Assembly (NCBI GenBank): GCA_041179245.1
Contig: JBEGTT010000202.1
Span: 1 to 7,316 of the forward strand
Direction: 5' to 3'
Length of the DNA stretch: 7,316 nt
Source of the DNA: JBEGTT01 sp041179245
GTDB taxonomy: Bacteria > Pseudomonadota > Gammaproteobacteria > Burkholderiales > Rhodocyclaceae
Shown: positions 1 to 6,664 of the stretch, in pieces
How the letters are laid out: each line of letters begins with the position of its first letter
How positions within the stretch are numbered: the first letter of the stretch is position 1
The notes under the pieces: generated by a model
Database searches by the model: none
What the model saw: only the letters and a program-made list of their open reading frames with translations
Told to the model about the DNA's origin: nothing
Translations under genes and position numbers: made by a program

Positions 1-906
1 CAAGCCTTGCTCGCCCGCCGGATGGGTAAAAAACGGGTAATTGCTGAAACCGGGGCGGGTCAGCACGGCGTGGCCACCGCAACGGTTGCCGCCCGATATG
101 GCATGGAATGTGTGGTTTACATGGGCAGCGAAGACATCAAGCGGCAAGCCCAGAATGTTTATCGGATGAAATTACTGGGGGCTACCGTCGTACCGGTTGA
201 ATCCGGCTCCAAGACATTAAAAGACGCGCTGAACGAAGCCATGCGTGACTGGGTAACCAATGTCGAAAGCACTTTTTATATTATCGGTACGGTGGCTGGG
301 CCTCATCCTTATCCGATGATGGTCCGTGATTTCCAATCGGTTATTGGTGAAGAATGTCTGACCCAAATGCCGGAGCAATTTGGACGGCAACCTGACGCTG
401 TGATTGCTTGCGTCGGTGGCGGCTCTAACGCGATGGGTATTTTTTACCCCTACATCCCGCACCAAGAAGTCGAGCTGATCGGTGCTGAAGCTGCGGGTGA
501 CGGGATTGAAACAGGCCGTCATGCAGCGTCTTTAACAGCAGGCAGGCCCGGTGTGCTACATGGCAACCGCACTTATCTGATCCAAGATGAAAATGGCCAG
601 ATTATCGAAACACATTCGATTTCTGCTGGATTGGACTATCCCGGCGTGGGTCCTGAACATGCTTGGCTAAAAGATATTGGCCGCGCTCGTTACGAGACGG
701 TGACCGATGCTGAAGCACTCAAAGCCTTCCATGACCTGTGTCGTTTTGAAGGCATTATTCCAGCACTAGAATCCTCACACGCACTCGCTTGCGCTGCGCG
801 AATCGCCCCTACCCTCTCCAAAGATAAAATCCTGTTGGTGAACCTGTCGGGCCGAGGCGATAAAGATATGCACACCGTCGCTGAAAAATCAGGGATTCAA
901 TTCTGA
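1..906 (+). CDS. trpB: Tryptophan synthase beta chain, 5' end missing
   Basis: PLP enzyme that condenses indole with L-serine to give L-tryptophan, working in the cytoplasm as an alpha2-beta2 complex with TrpA, which feeds it indole through a tunnel. The reading frame is open from base 1 (codons for Q-A-L-L-A-R-R), so the gene starts upstream; 301 residues are present out of about 400 for the family. Visible motifs are ETGAGQHG at bases 46-69, containing the glutamate equivalent to Glu109 of the Salmonella enzyme, the glycine-rich PLP-phosphate loop GGGSNAMG at 415-438, and SGRGDKD at 847-867, whose serine contacts the PLP ring nitrogen. The PLP-binding lysine (in the HKINN motif) lies in the missing N-terminal part. 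The TTG at base 7 is an internal leucine codon, not a start. The gene ends 2 bases before trpA. Identification is very secure; nothing looks broken. Confidence 0.98.
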   Translation, partial: QALLARRMGKKRVIAETGAGQHGVATATVAARYGMECVVYMGSEDIKRQAQNVYRMKLLGATVVPVESGSKTLKDALNEAMRDWVTNVESTFYIIGTVAGPHPYPMMVRDFQSVIGEECLTQMPEQFGRQPDAVIACVGGGSNAMGIFYPYIPHQEVELIGAEAAGDGIETGRHAASLTAGRPGVLHGNRTYLIQDENGQIIETHSISAGLDYPGVGPEHAWLKDIGRARYETVTDAEALKAFHDLCRFEGIIPALESSHALACAARIAPTLSKDKILLVNLSGRGDKDMHTVAEKSGIQF

Positions 907-908
907 CC

Positions 909-1730
909 ATGTCATCTATTCATCGTATCCAAGCTACTTTCACTCGCCTTGCAGCAGCTAAACGCAAGGCTCTGATCCCGTTCATTACGGCCGGCGATCC
1001 CTCTAAAGACTTAACCGTTCCGCTGATGCATACGCTAGTCAAAGCGGGTGCAGACATCATCGAACTGGGGGTTCCTTTTTCTGACCCAATGGCCGATGGC
1101 CCAACCATTCAGCGTGCCTCTGAACGTGCATTGGCCGGAGGCACCAGCCTGCGCGACGTACTATCCATCACCGCAGCATTTCGTCAGCAAGACCAGCAAA
1201 CCCCGGTTGTCCTGATGGGTTATGCCAACCCCATTGAAGCGATGGGCATGGAGGCTTTTGCTAAAGCGGCCGCCGACGCGGGTGTTGATGGTGTGCTGGT
1301 GGTCGATTACCCACCCGAAGAAGCAGCTACTTTTGCAGCCGCGATGAATGCCCATTACCTAGATCCCATTTATCTGCTGGCCCCTACTTCTTCTGATGAT
1401 CGTTTCCAGCAAGTCGCAGCACTCGCTAGAGGCTATGTTTACTACGTCTCACTCAAAGGTGTTACCGGTTCGGGCAATCTGGATACAGCCGCCGTCGCAG
1501 CTCGTATCCCAGGGATTCGAAAGGCGATCGGCCTTCCTGTAGGCGTCGGATTCGGGATTCGTAATGCGGATACTGCACGTCAGCTTGCAGCGGTTGCTGA
1601 TGCCGTTGTTGTCGGCAGTCGAATCATTGAAGAAATTGAACAATCCACCCCGGACACAGTTTGTGACCGCGTATTTGCCCTCGTTGCCGAACTGCGTCAG
1701 GGCGTTGACCAAGCAGGAGAAACCGCATGA
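909..1730 (+). CDS. trpA: Tryptophan synthase alpha chain
   Basis: Cleaves indole-3-glycerol phosphate to indole and glyceraldehyde 3-phosphate and passes the indole to TrpB; cytoplasmic. The protein has 273 residues, normal for this TIM-barrel family (about 265-275). The signature ELGVPFSDPMADGP starts at residue 52 and supplies both catalytic acids, Glu52 and Asp63, equivalent to Glu49 and Asp60 in Salmonella. The phosphate-binding segments are visible as GVGFGI (residues 212-217) and VGSR (235-238), and the loop segment YVSLKGVTG lies between. The ATG at 909 gives the standard N-terminus (MSSIHRIQATF). An AGGGA at 891-895 is rather far from it (13 bases), so translation probably depends partly on ribosomes finishing trpB 2 bases upstream. 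The stop overlaps the accD start, which ties amino-acid and lipid genes in one transcript. All key residues are present and the call is very secure. Confidence 0.98.
   Translation: MSSIHRIQATFTRLAAAKRKALIPFITAGDPSKDLTVPLMHTLVKAGADIIELGVPFSDPMADGPTIQRASERALAGGTSLRDVLSITAAFRQQDQQTPVVLMGYANPIEAMGMEAFAKAAADAGVDGVLVVDYPPEEAATFAAAMNAHYLDPIYLLAPTSSDDRFQQVAALARGYVYYVSLKGVTGSGNLDTAAVAARIPGIRKAIGLPVGVGFGIRNADTARQLAAVADAVVVGSRIIEEIEQSTPDTVCDRVFALVAELRQGVDQAGETA
1715..1730 (+). promoter_or_regulatory. accD ribosome binding site and trpA/accD ATGA overlap
   Basis: AGGAG at 1715-1719 lies 7 bases before the accD ATG at 1727, a strong Shine-Dalgarno site inside the end of trpA. The ATG shares bases with the trpA TGA (ATGA, 1727-1730), a classic translational-coupling junction. 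This fixes the accD start; the resulting N-terminus (MSWL) is the usual one for the family. Confidence 0.85.
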
Positions 1731-2596
1731 GCTGGTTAAGCACCCTACTTCCCCCTAAGATTAAGCGCGAAAAAACTGAACAGCGCCGTTCTGCATTGCC
1801 AGAAGGGCTATGGACCAAATGCCCATCCTGTGAAGCCGTGCTCTATGCAACCGATCTAGAAAACAATCAACATGTCTGCCCAAAGTGCAGCCATCACCAC
1901 CGCATCAGTGCTCGTCAACGGCTTGATCTGTTACTGGATCCTGAAGGCCGTTTTGAAATTGGCGCCGAAGTACTACCGGTCGACAGCCTGAGATTTAAGG
2001 ACAGCAAAGCTTATCCCGTTCGTTTAGTGGAAGCGTTGGCGGCAACCGATGAAACAGATTCGTTGGTCGTCATACAAGGGGCCATCAAGAATCTGCCCGT
2101 AGTCATTGGCGCCTTTGTGTTCGATTTTATGGGCGGTTCCATGGGTTCGGTGTTGGGAGAACGTTTTGTGCGCGGCGTAGAAGCTGCAGTCAAACAAAAC
2201 ATGCCTTTCATCTGCATTACGGCTTCCGGCGGCGCACGGATGCAAGAAGGGCTGTTTTCACTGATGCAAATGGCCAAAACCACCGCCTCTCTCACCAAAT
2301 TATCAGAAGCTGGTTTGCCTTTTATCTCGGTACTAACTGACCCCACGATGGGGGGGGTTTCTGCTTCATTTGCCTTTATGGGTGACGTCGTGATTGCCGA
2401 ACCGGGCGCTTTAATTGGTTTTGCAGGCCCACGGGTCATTGAGCAAACCGTCCGAGAAAAACTGCCGGAAGGTTTTCAGCGTGCCGAGTTCATTCAGGAA
2501 AAAGGGGCTGTTGATTTCATCGTGGACCGCCGTGAAATGCGCGAAAAACTTGCTCGCATCCTCGCTCAACTCCAAAAACTCCCTTTGCCCGCCTAA
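1727..2596 (+). CDS. accD: Acetyl-CoA carboxylase carboxyltransferase subunit beta
   Basis: Beta half of the carboxyltransferase that moves the carboxyl group from biotin on AccB to acetyl-CoA, making malonyl-CoA in the first committed step of fatty acid synthesis; it works as an alpha2-beta2 complex with AccA, which is not in this window. The protein has 289 residues, typical length. It begins with a four-cysteine zinc ribbon (Cys32, Cys35, Cys51, Cys54; CxxC-x15-CxxC), followed by the crotonase-like carboxyltransferase fold. Conserved glycine-rich segments are GGSMGSVLGERF (residues 136-147), SGGARMQEG (167-175) and DPTMGGVSAS (205-214). A run of eight G bases at 2350-2357 encodes part of the last motif and is in frame. 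In E. coli the zinc ribbon is reported to bind RNA, including acc messages; whether that applies here cannot be seen. The gene is intact. Confidence 0.98.
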   Translation: MSWLSTLLPPKIKREKTEQRRSALPEGLWTKCPSCEAVLYATDLENNQHVCPKCSHHHRISARQRLDLLLDPEGRFEIGAEVLPVDSLRFKDSKAYPVRLVEALAATDETDSLVVIQGAIKNLPVVIGAFVFDFMGGSMGSVLGERFVRGVEAAVKQNMPFICITASGGARMQEGLFSLMQMAKTTASLTKLSEAGLPFISVLTDPTMGGVSASFAFMGDVVIAEPGALIGFAGPRVIEQTVREKLPEGFQRAEFIQEKGAVDFIVDRREMREKLARILAQLQKLPLPA

Positions 2597-2599
2597 TTC

Positions 2600-3913
2600 A
2601 TGACCTCAACGCCCCCGCCAACCTCGCTCGACGGTTGGCTGGCCCATCTGGAAGCCCTGCATCCTCGCGGCCAAGCCGGTGTCGTGTTAGGGCTGGATCG
2701 GGTTCGACTGGTATCTCAAGCCTTGGATCAAAAGGCTTTTTGTCCAGTTATTACCGTCAGTGGTACCAATGGCAAAGGTTCAACCTGCGCCTATCTCGAA
2801 AACATGATTCACCACGCAGCGTATCGCGTGGGCTGCTACAGCTCCCCCCATTTGCTTCGCTATAACGAGCGGGTTCGCATCAATGGTCAAAACATTGCTG
2901 ATGACCCGCTCTGCCGTGCCTTTGCTCGTGTAGAAAAAGCGCGCCAAGCAGCAGGAAAAATTGCGCTAACTTACTTTGAATTCGGCACCTTGGCCGCTTG
3001 GGAAGCCTTTGCTGAGGCACAAGTTGAGGCCATCGTCCTTGAAGTAGGCTTGGGTGGTCGGCTGGATGCGGTGAATATCTACGATGCGGATGTCGCCATC
3101 GTTACCAGTATTGGTTTAGATCATACGGATTGGCTCGGTGAAACCCGCGAAGCGATTGCTGTTGAAAAAGCAGGAATTTACCGCAGCGGCAAAGCCGCCT
3201 TGTGCGCTGACACCAACCCACCCACAAGCCTGCTTGAAACTGCCCAGCACCTCAACGCTGATCTGCGCTTACTGGGCCGTGATTTCGGTTTTACCCGCGA
3301 CCCCGAAAATCGCCTGCAATGGTTCTACTGGTTTAAACAAGGTGAACAAACTACCCGCCGCAGCTATGCCTTCCCGGGTTTGCGAGGATCAGTCCAGTTG
3401 CACAATGCAGCCGTGGCACTCGCTGCACTGGACTGCCTAAATTCAACACTACACGTTCCTATGCAAGCTCGCCGCGAAGGCCTGATCCTGACCGAAATTC
3501 CCGGCCGGTTTCAGGTTATCCCCGGCAAACCGACCATTGTTCTGGATGTAGGGCACAACCCCCAAGCGATTGCAGTGCTTGCTGACAACCTGGGCAACAT
3601 GGGATTTTTCGACAAGACGTTTGCGGTCGTTGGCATGCTGGCCGACAAAGATGCAGAAGCCGCATTCCTGCCGCTCAAAGGTAAGGTAGATCATTGGTTT
3701 TGTGCCTCTTTGGGCGGGGAACGGGGTTCACCCGCTGAAAGGTTAGCCCAGGTCATTGAAACTCTCGACCTTGGTGGCGTGGCGAGTGTGCACAATTCCC
3801 CGGCAGAAGCGCTTGCTGCAGCGCAACAAATGGCGGGTGAAAATGATAGAATCGCCGCCTTTGGTTCATTCCTGACCGTCGCAGAAGCGCTGACGGCCCT
3901 GCATCGGATTTGA
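2600..3913 (+). CDS. folC: Bifunctional dihydrofolate synthase / folylpolyglutamate synthase
   Basis: ATP-dependent Mur-ligase-family enzyme that joins glutamate to dihydropteroate to make dihydrofolate, then adds further glutamates to tetrahydrofolates so that they stay in the cell and bind folate enzymes well. The protein has 437 residues, slightly longer than E. coli FolC (422). In order: the HPRGQAGVVLGLDRV segment near the N-terminus, the ATP P-loop SGTNGKGST (residues 54-62), the pterin-binding SSPHLLRYNERVRING region, Glu148 in LEVGLGG, the conserved Lys190 in VEKAGI (normally carbamylated), and the C-terminal-domain motif LDVGHNP (315-321). The ATG at 2600 follows the accD stop by 3 bases and has no recognisable Shine-Dalgarno site, so its translation is probably coupled to accD. 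That bacterial FolC carries both activities is family knowledge; the sequence alone cannot prove both here. Confidence 0.96.
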   Translation: MTSTPPPTSLDGWLAHLEALHPRGQAGVVLGLDRVRLVSQALDQKAFCPVITVSGTNGKGSTCAYLENMIHHAAYRVGCYSSPHLLRYNERVRINGQNIADDPLCRAFARVEKARQAAGKIALTYFEFGTLAAWEAFAEAQVEAIVLEVGLGGRLDAVNIYDADVAIVTSIGLDHTDWLGETREAIAVEKAGIYRSGKAALCADTNPPTSLLETAQHLNADLRLLGRDFGFTRDPENRLQWFYWFKQGEQTTRRSYAFPGLRGSVQLHNAAVALAALDCLNSTLHVPMQARREGLILTEIPGRFQVIPGKPTIVLDVGHNPQAIAVLADNLGNMGFFDKTFAVVGMLADKDAEAAFLPLKGKVDHWFCASLGGERGSPAERLAQVIETLDLGGVASVHNSPAEALAAAQQMAGENDRIAAFGSFLTVAEALTALHRI

Positions 3914-3914
3914 T

Positions 3915-4574
3915 ATGCCTGAAGCTGAAGACTCTCAACTAGACATCAAAAAACGGGCACGCCGCCGCCTAGTTGGGGCCATTGCGTTATCCCTATTTGC
4001 TGCGATTATTTTCCCCTTAGTCATGGATCATGATCCGGGGCCACAAATACAAGACATTGAAATTCGTATTCCAGGACAAGATGATCGCCCGCTAAACAAC
4101 CGTCTGGCCTTGCAAACACCGCCAGAAGAAGCCCCTGCCTCATCAACGCCGGCCGAGCCAACACCCATAGCGGCGTCCACGGAGCCCGCAGTTCCAACAA
4201 CTCCATCTGAATCAGCCATACAAAAACAGGCTGCTGCTGAAATTTCGGCCACACCGGAAAAACCAAGCGTTGCTCCAGTTCAGGTCGTGGATACCAAGCG
4301 TGCTCAGGAGATTCTGAATGCTAAAACAGCCCCTCCCCATGAAAAATCGCTTAATCAAGGGCAGTTTGTCATCCTGATTGGCGCCTTTAGCAGTGAGGGC
4401 AATGTCAAAGTTTTGCGCAACAAATTGACCGAGATTGGCGTGAAATCGTTTACTGAGCCATTTGGTGATAAAACCCGCGTTCGCGCCGGCCCATTCCCGA
4501 CACGAGAGGCTGCTGAGAAAGCCCTTCAGAAGATGAAAACGATCAGTGTTAATGGTCAGATTTCCAGCAAATAA
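3915..4574 (+). CDS. dedD: DedD-like inner-membrane SPOR-domain protein
   Basis: Predicted bitopic inner-membrane protein with a periplasmic SPOR domain, which in this family binds septal peptidoglycan stripped of stem peptides; E. coli DedD is a non-essential cell-division protein. The 219 residues fall into four parts: a basic cytoplasmic tail (KKRARRR near residues 12-18), one membrane segment at about 19-37, a proline-, alanine-, threonine- and glutamate-rich linker at about 40-145 that looks disordered, and a SPOR domain at about 148-217 beginning QGQFVILIGAFSSEGN and containing TRVRAGPFPTREAAEKAL. The ATG at 3915 is 1 base after the folC stop, with only a weak GGA upstream (3906-3908). 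Position between folC and cvpA matches dedD in E. coli, which supports the symbol; the linker and N-terminus are poorly conserved, so strict orthology is inferred from the order and architecture. Confidence 0.88.
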   Translation: MPEAEDSQLDIKKRARRRLVGAIALSLFAAIIFPLVMDHDPGPQIQDIEIRIPGQDDRPLNNRLALQTPPEEAPASSTPAEPTPIAASTEPAVPTTPSESAIQKQAAAEISATPEKPSVAPVQVVDTKRAQEILNAKTAPPHEKSLNQGQFVILIGAFSSEGNVKVLRNKLTEIGVKSFTEPFGDKTRVRAGPFPTREAAEKALQKMKTISVNGQISSK

Positions 4575-4592
4575 ACCGATTTCTAGCCATCT

Positions 4593-5084
4593 ATGACCCT
4601 ATTTGACTATGTCGTTATCGCCGCCTTGCTTGCTTCGTTATTGCTTGGTTTTTGGCGAGGGGTGGTAGGAGAGGTATTAACACTAGCGGGTTGGGTTGTT
4701 GGTTTTCTGGTCGCTCGGCGTTTTGGCGGATGGGTTGCTGAACAATTTTTAACCGGCATTTTTGCTGACTCCACCCTAAGATCCATCGCTGGCTGGGTCG
4801 CCGCTTTTATTGGCGTATTACTGGTTTTTAGTTTGCTGCGGATGGCCTTGCGCGGTCTGCTCAGGGTCGTTGGCCTAGGTATGGTGGACCGTTTGTTTGG
4901 CTTGTTGTTCGGACTGGTTCGTGGCGGACTGCTGGTTTTGCTGGGTGTAGCCATTGCGGGGATGACGCCGCTACCCGAAAAAGACTGGTGGAAACAGGCC
5001 TTGTTGTCCCCTTATTTTGAGCAGGCTGTGTTATTTGCAGCGCCCTGGCTTCCCGCCGAGGTCAATTCACGAGTTCATTTTTAA
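4593..5084 (+). CDS. cvpA: CvpA family inner-membrane protein
   Basis: Small integral membrane protein of the CvpA family, named for its need in colicin V production in E. coli; its molecular function is not settled, and envelope-stress roles are reported in some enteric bacteria. The protein has 163 residues, typical length, and opens with the family pattern MTLFDYVVIAALLASLLLGF followed by the RG and GW residues of the first loop. About four hydrophobic segments are visible, near residues 4-20, 25-43, 63-86 and 100-123, with a soluble tail containing KDWWKQ. An in-frame TAG at 4584-4586 makes the ATG at 4593 the most upstream possible start. No Shine-Dalgarno site is visible in the 18-base gap after the SPOR gene. 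Location directly before purF is the classic E. coli arrangement. Confidence 0.94.
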   Translation: MTLFDYVVIAALLASLLLGFWRGVVGEVLTLAGWVVGFLVARRFGGWVAEQFLTGIFADSTLRSIAGWVAAFIGVLLVFSLLRMALRGLLRVVGLGMVDRLFGLLFGLVRGGLLVLLGVAIAGMTPLPEKDWWKQALLSPYFEQAVLFAAPWLPAEVNSRVHF

Positions 5085-5129
5085 TTTCGTTTTTGTCGCG
5101 TATTAACTTGTTTTAATTAGGAAAAAACC
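5085..5129 (+). promoter_or_regulatory. AT-rich cvpA-purF spacer with purF ribosome binding site
   Basis: This is the longest non-coding stretch in the window (45 bases) and it is clearly richer in A and T than the genes around it. AGGA at 5119-5122 sits 7 bases before the purF ATG and is a good Shine-Dalgarno site. I see no hairpin followed by a T-run, so no terminator. I also see no match to the E. coli PurR operator and no convincing sigma-70 promoter: a TTGTCG at 5093-5098 and a TTTAAT at 5112-5117 are only 13 bases apart. A minor promoter cannot be excluded. Confidence 0.6.
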
Positions 5130-6662
5130 ATGTGTGGCATTTTGGGTGTTGTTGCAAATACTCCGGTTAACCAACTGCTTTATGATGGCCTGATGGTGCT
5201 TCAGCATCGTGGGCAAGATGCAGCGGGGATTGCCACCGCCGAAGGCACTACCTTCCATCTACACAAAGGCCCAGGGCTAGTTCGAGACGTTTTCCGCACT
5301 CGGAATATGCGTGCGCTGCCTGGCAATATGGGGATTGGGCACGTTCGTTACCCCACCGCAGGTTCAGCCTACAACTTTGCTGAAGCGCAGCCCTTTTATG
5401 TCAACTCTCCCTTTGGTTTAGTGCTCGGCCACAACGGCAATCTGACCAATGCTGACCAGCTAAAGGGCGAGATGTTCCGTATGGATCGTCGCCATATCAA
5501 CACCAATTCCGACTCAGAAGTTCTGCTTAACGTGTTGGCCCATGAACTCCAAGCGGCAGCGCATGGTTTTGAGCTAGATGTCGAAAGTATTTTCCAAGCA
5601 GTTTCGGGGGTTCACCGTCGCTGCCGAGGCGCCTATGCCGTAGTGGCACTTATTTCCGGTTACGGCCTGCTGGCCTTCCGTGACCCGCACGGCATTCGCC
5701 CGCTCATTTATGGTGAGAACGTAACCGAACAAGGGACTGAATACTTGGTGTCATCCGAATCGGTGGCCTTGGATACCTTAGGCTTCAAGGTTGTTCGTGA
5801 TATTGAACCGGGAGAAGCTGTATTCATCGACCTGAACAACCAGATTCACAGCCTTCAATGTGCCCAACAGCCGATTTTCTCGCCTTGTATTTTTGAGTAC
5901 GTCTATCTGGCTCGCCCCGATTCAGTGATCGACGGTGTTTCGGTTTATGAAGCACGCCTGAGTATGGGCGAGCATCTGGCCGAAAAAATCCGCAAACATA
6001 TCCCGATCGATGAAATTGATGTGGTGATCCCGATCCCTGATTCCAGCCGCCCATCGGCCATGCAACTGGCGCAAGCACTAGACATTCCTTTCCGCGAAGG
6101 GTTTGTCAAAAATCGTTATGTGGGTCGTACCTTCATCATGCCCGGTCAGGCCATGCGCAAAAAATCCGTGCGCCAAAAACTTAATACGGTAGGCCAAGAA
6201 TTCAAGGGCAAACGTGTGCTGCTGGTCGATGACTCCATCGTGCGCGGCACCACCAGCCGAGAAATTGTTGAAATGGCCCGCGCCGCAGGTGCACTAAAGG
6301 TTTATTTCGCCTCTGCTGCCCCGCCCGTTCGCTTCCCGAATGTGTACGGCATTGATATGCCGACGCGAGAAGAGCTTATCGCGACAGGTCGCACTGGTGC
6401 TGGGATTGCCGCAGAGATTGGTGCCGATGCACTCGTTTATCAGGATATTGATGCGCTGAAAGCATCCATTTCTGCACTACGCCCCGATCTGGACCAATTT
6501 GATGCCTCCTGCTTTGATGGTTTTTATGTCACCGGCGATATTGACCAAGACTATCTGGACGCCGCTGAAGCACGCCGCAACAAGCCCAAATCAGGCAATG
6601 ACGATGGTAATGCTTCACAACAACTCGCGCTAAATCTCCAGTCTGAAGAAGAGAACGACTAA
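5130..6662 (+). CDS. purF: Amidophosphoribosyltransferase (glutamine PRPP amidotransferase)
   Basis: First committed enzyme of purine synthesis: transfers ammonia from glutamine to PRPP, giving 5-phosphoribosylamine; cytoplasmic and normally feedback-inhibited by purine nucleotides. The 510 residues compare with 505 in E. coli. The N-terminal nucleophile glutaminase domain starts MCGILGVV, so Cys2 becomes the catalytic N-terminal cysteine after methionine removal; further glutamine-site motifs are GHVRYPTAG (Arg73), HNGNLTNA (101-108) and SDSEVLLN (127-134). The C-terminal phosphoribosyltransferase domain has the flexible-loop segment KNRYVGRTF and the PRPP motif VLLVDDSIVRGTTS (363-376). There is no propeptide, and the cysteine pattern of the iron-sulfur Bacillus type is absent, so this is the E. 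coli-like class. The last 25 or so residues are polar and probably flexible. The start is fixed by the good ribosome site and the required Met-Cys. Confidence 0.98.
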   Translation: MCGILGVVANTPVNQLLYDGLMVLQHRGQDAAGIATAEGTTFHLHKGPGLVRDVFRTRNMRALPGNMGIGHVRYPTAGSAYNFAEAQPFYVNSPFGLVLGHNGNLTNADQLKGEMFRMDRRHINTNSDSEVLLNVLAHELQAAAHGFELDVESIFQAVSGVHRRCRGAYAVVALISGYGLLAFRDPHGIRPLIYGENVTEQGTEYLVSSESVALDTLGFKVVRDIEPGEAVFIDLNNQIHSLQCAQQPIFSPCIFEYVYLARPDSVIDGVSVYEARLSMGEHLAEKIRKHIPIDEIDVVIPIPDSSRPSAMQLAQALDIPFREGFVKNRYVGRTFIMPGQAMRKKSVRQKLNTVGQEFKGKRVLLVDDSIVRGTTSREIVEMARAAGALKVYFASAAPPVRFPNVYGIDMPTREELIATGRTGAGIAAEIGADALVYQDIDALKASISALRPDLDQFDASCFDGFYVTGDIDQDYLDAAEARRNKPKSGNDDGNASQQLALNLQSEEEND

Positions 6663-6664
6663 TG
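6646..6664 (+). promoter_or_regulatory. purF/metZ TAATG junction with purine-rich ribosome site
   Basis: The purF stop TAA (6660-6662) shares its last A with the metZ ATG (6662-6664). The purine-rich AAGAAGAGAA stretch within the last codons of purF lies about 7-8 bases upstream and can act as a ribosome binding site. The alternative in-frame ATG at 6674 has no such site, so the start at 6662 is preferred. The one-base overlap suggests reinitiation by ribosomes finishing purF. Confidence 0.7.

Noticed and set aside
7..9. TTG at base 7 as a start codon for trpB
   Set aside because: The frame is open to base 1 and the protein lacks the N-terminal quarter of TrpB including the PLP lysine; this is an internal leucine.
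2011..2439. 142-codon open frame on the minus strand inside accD
   Set aside because: It lies wholly opposite an intact, conserved gene and its translation shows no recognisable domain; it is a shadow frame.
4607..4954. 115-codon minus-strand frame inside cvpA, rich in Lys, Thr and Pro
   Set aside because: The odd composition is what the reverse strand of hydrophobic membrane-protein codons produces; no independent support.
5093..5117. Possible sigma-70 promoter before purF (TTGTCG ... TTTAAT)
   Set aside because: The spacing of 13 bases is too short and both hexamers are poor matches.
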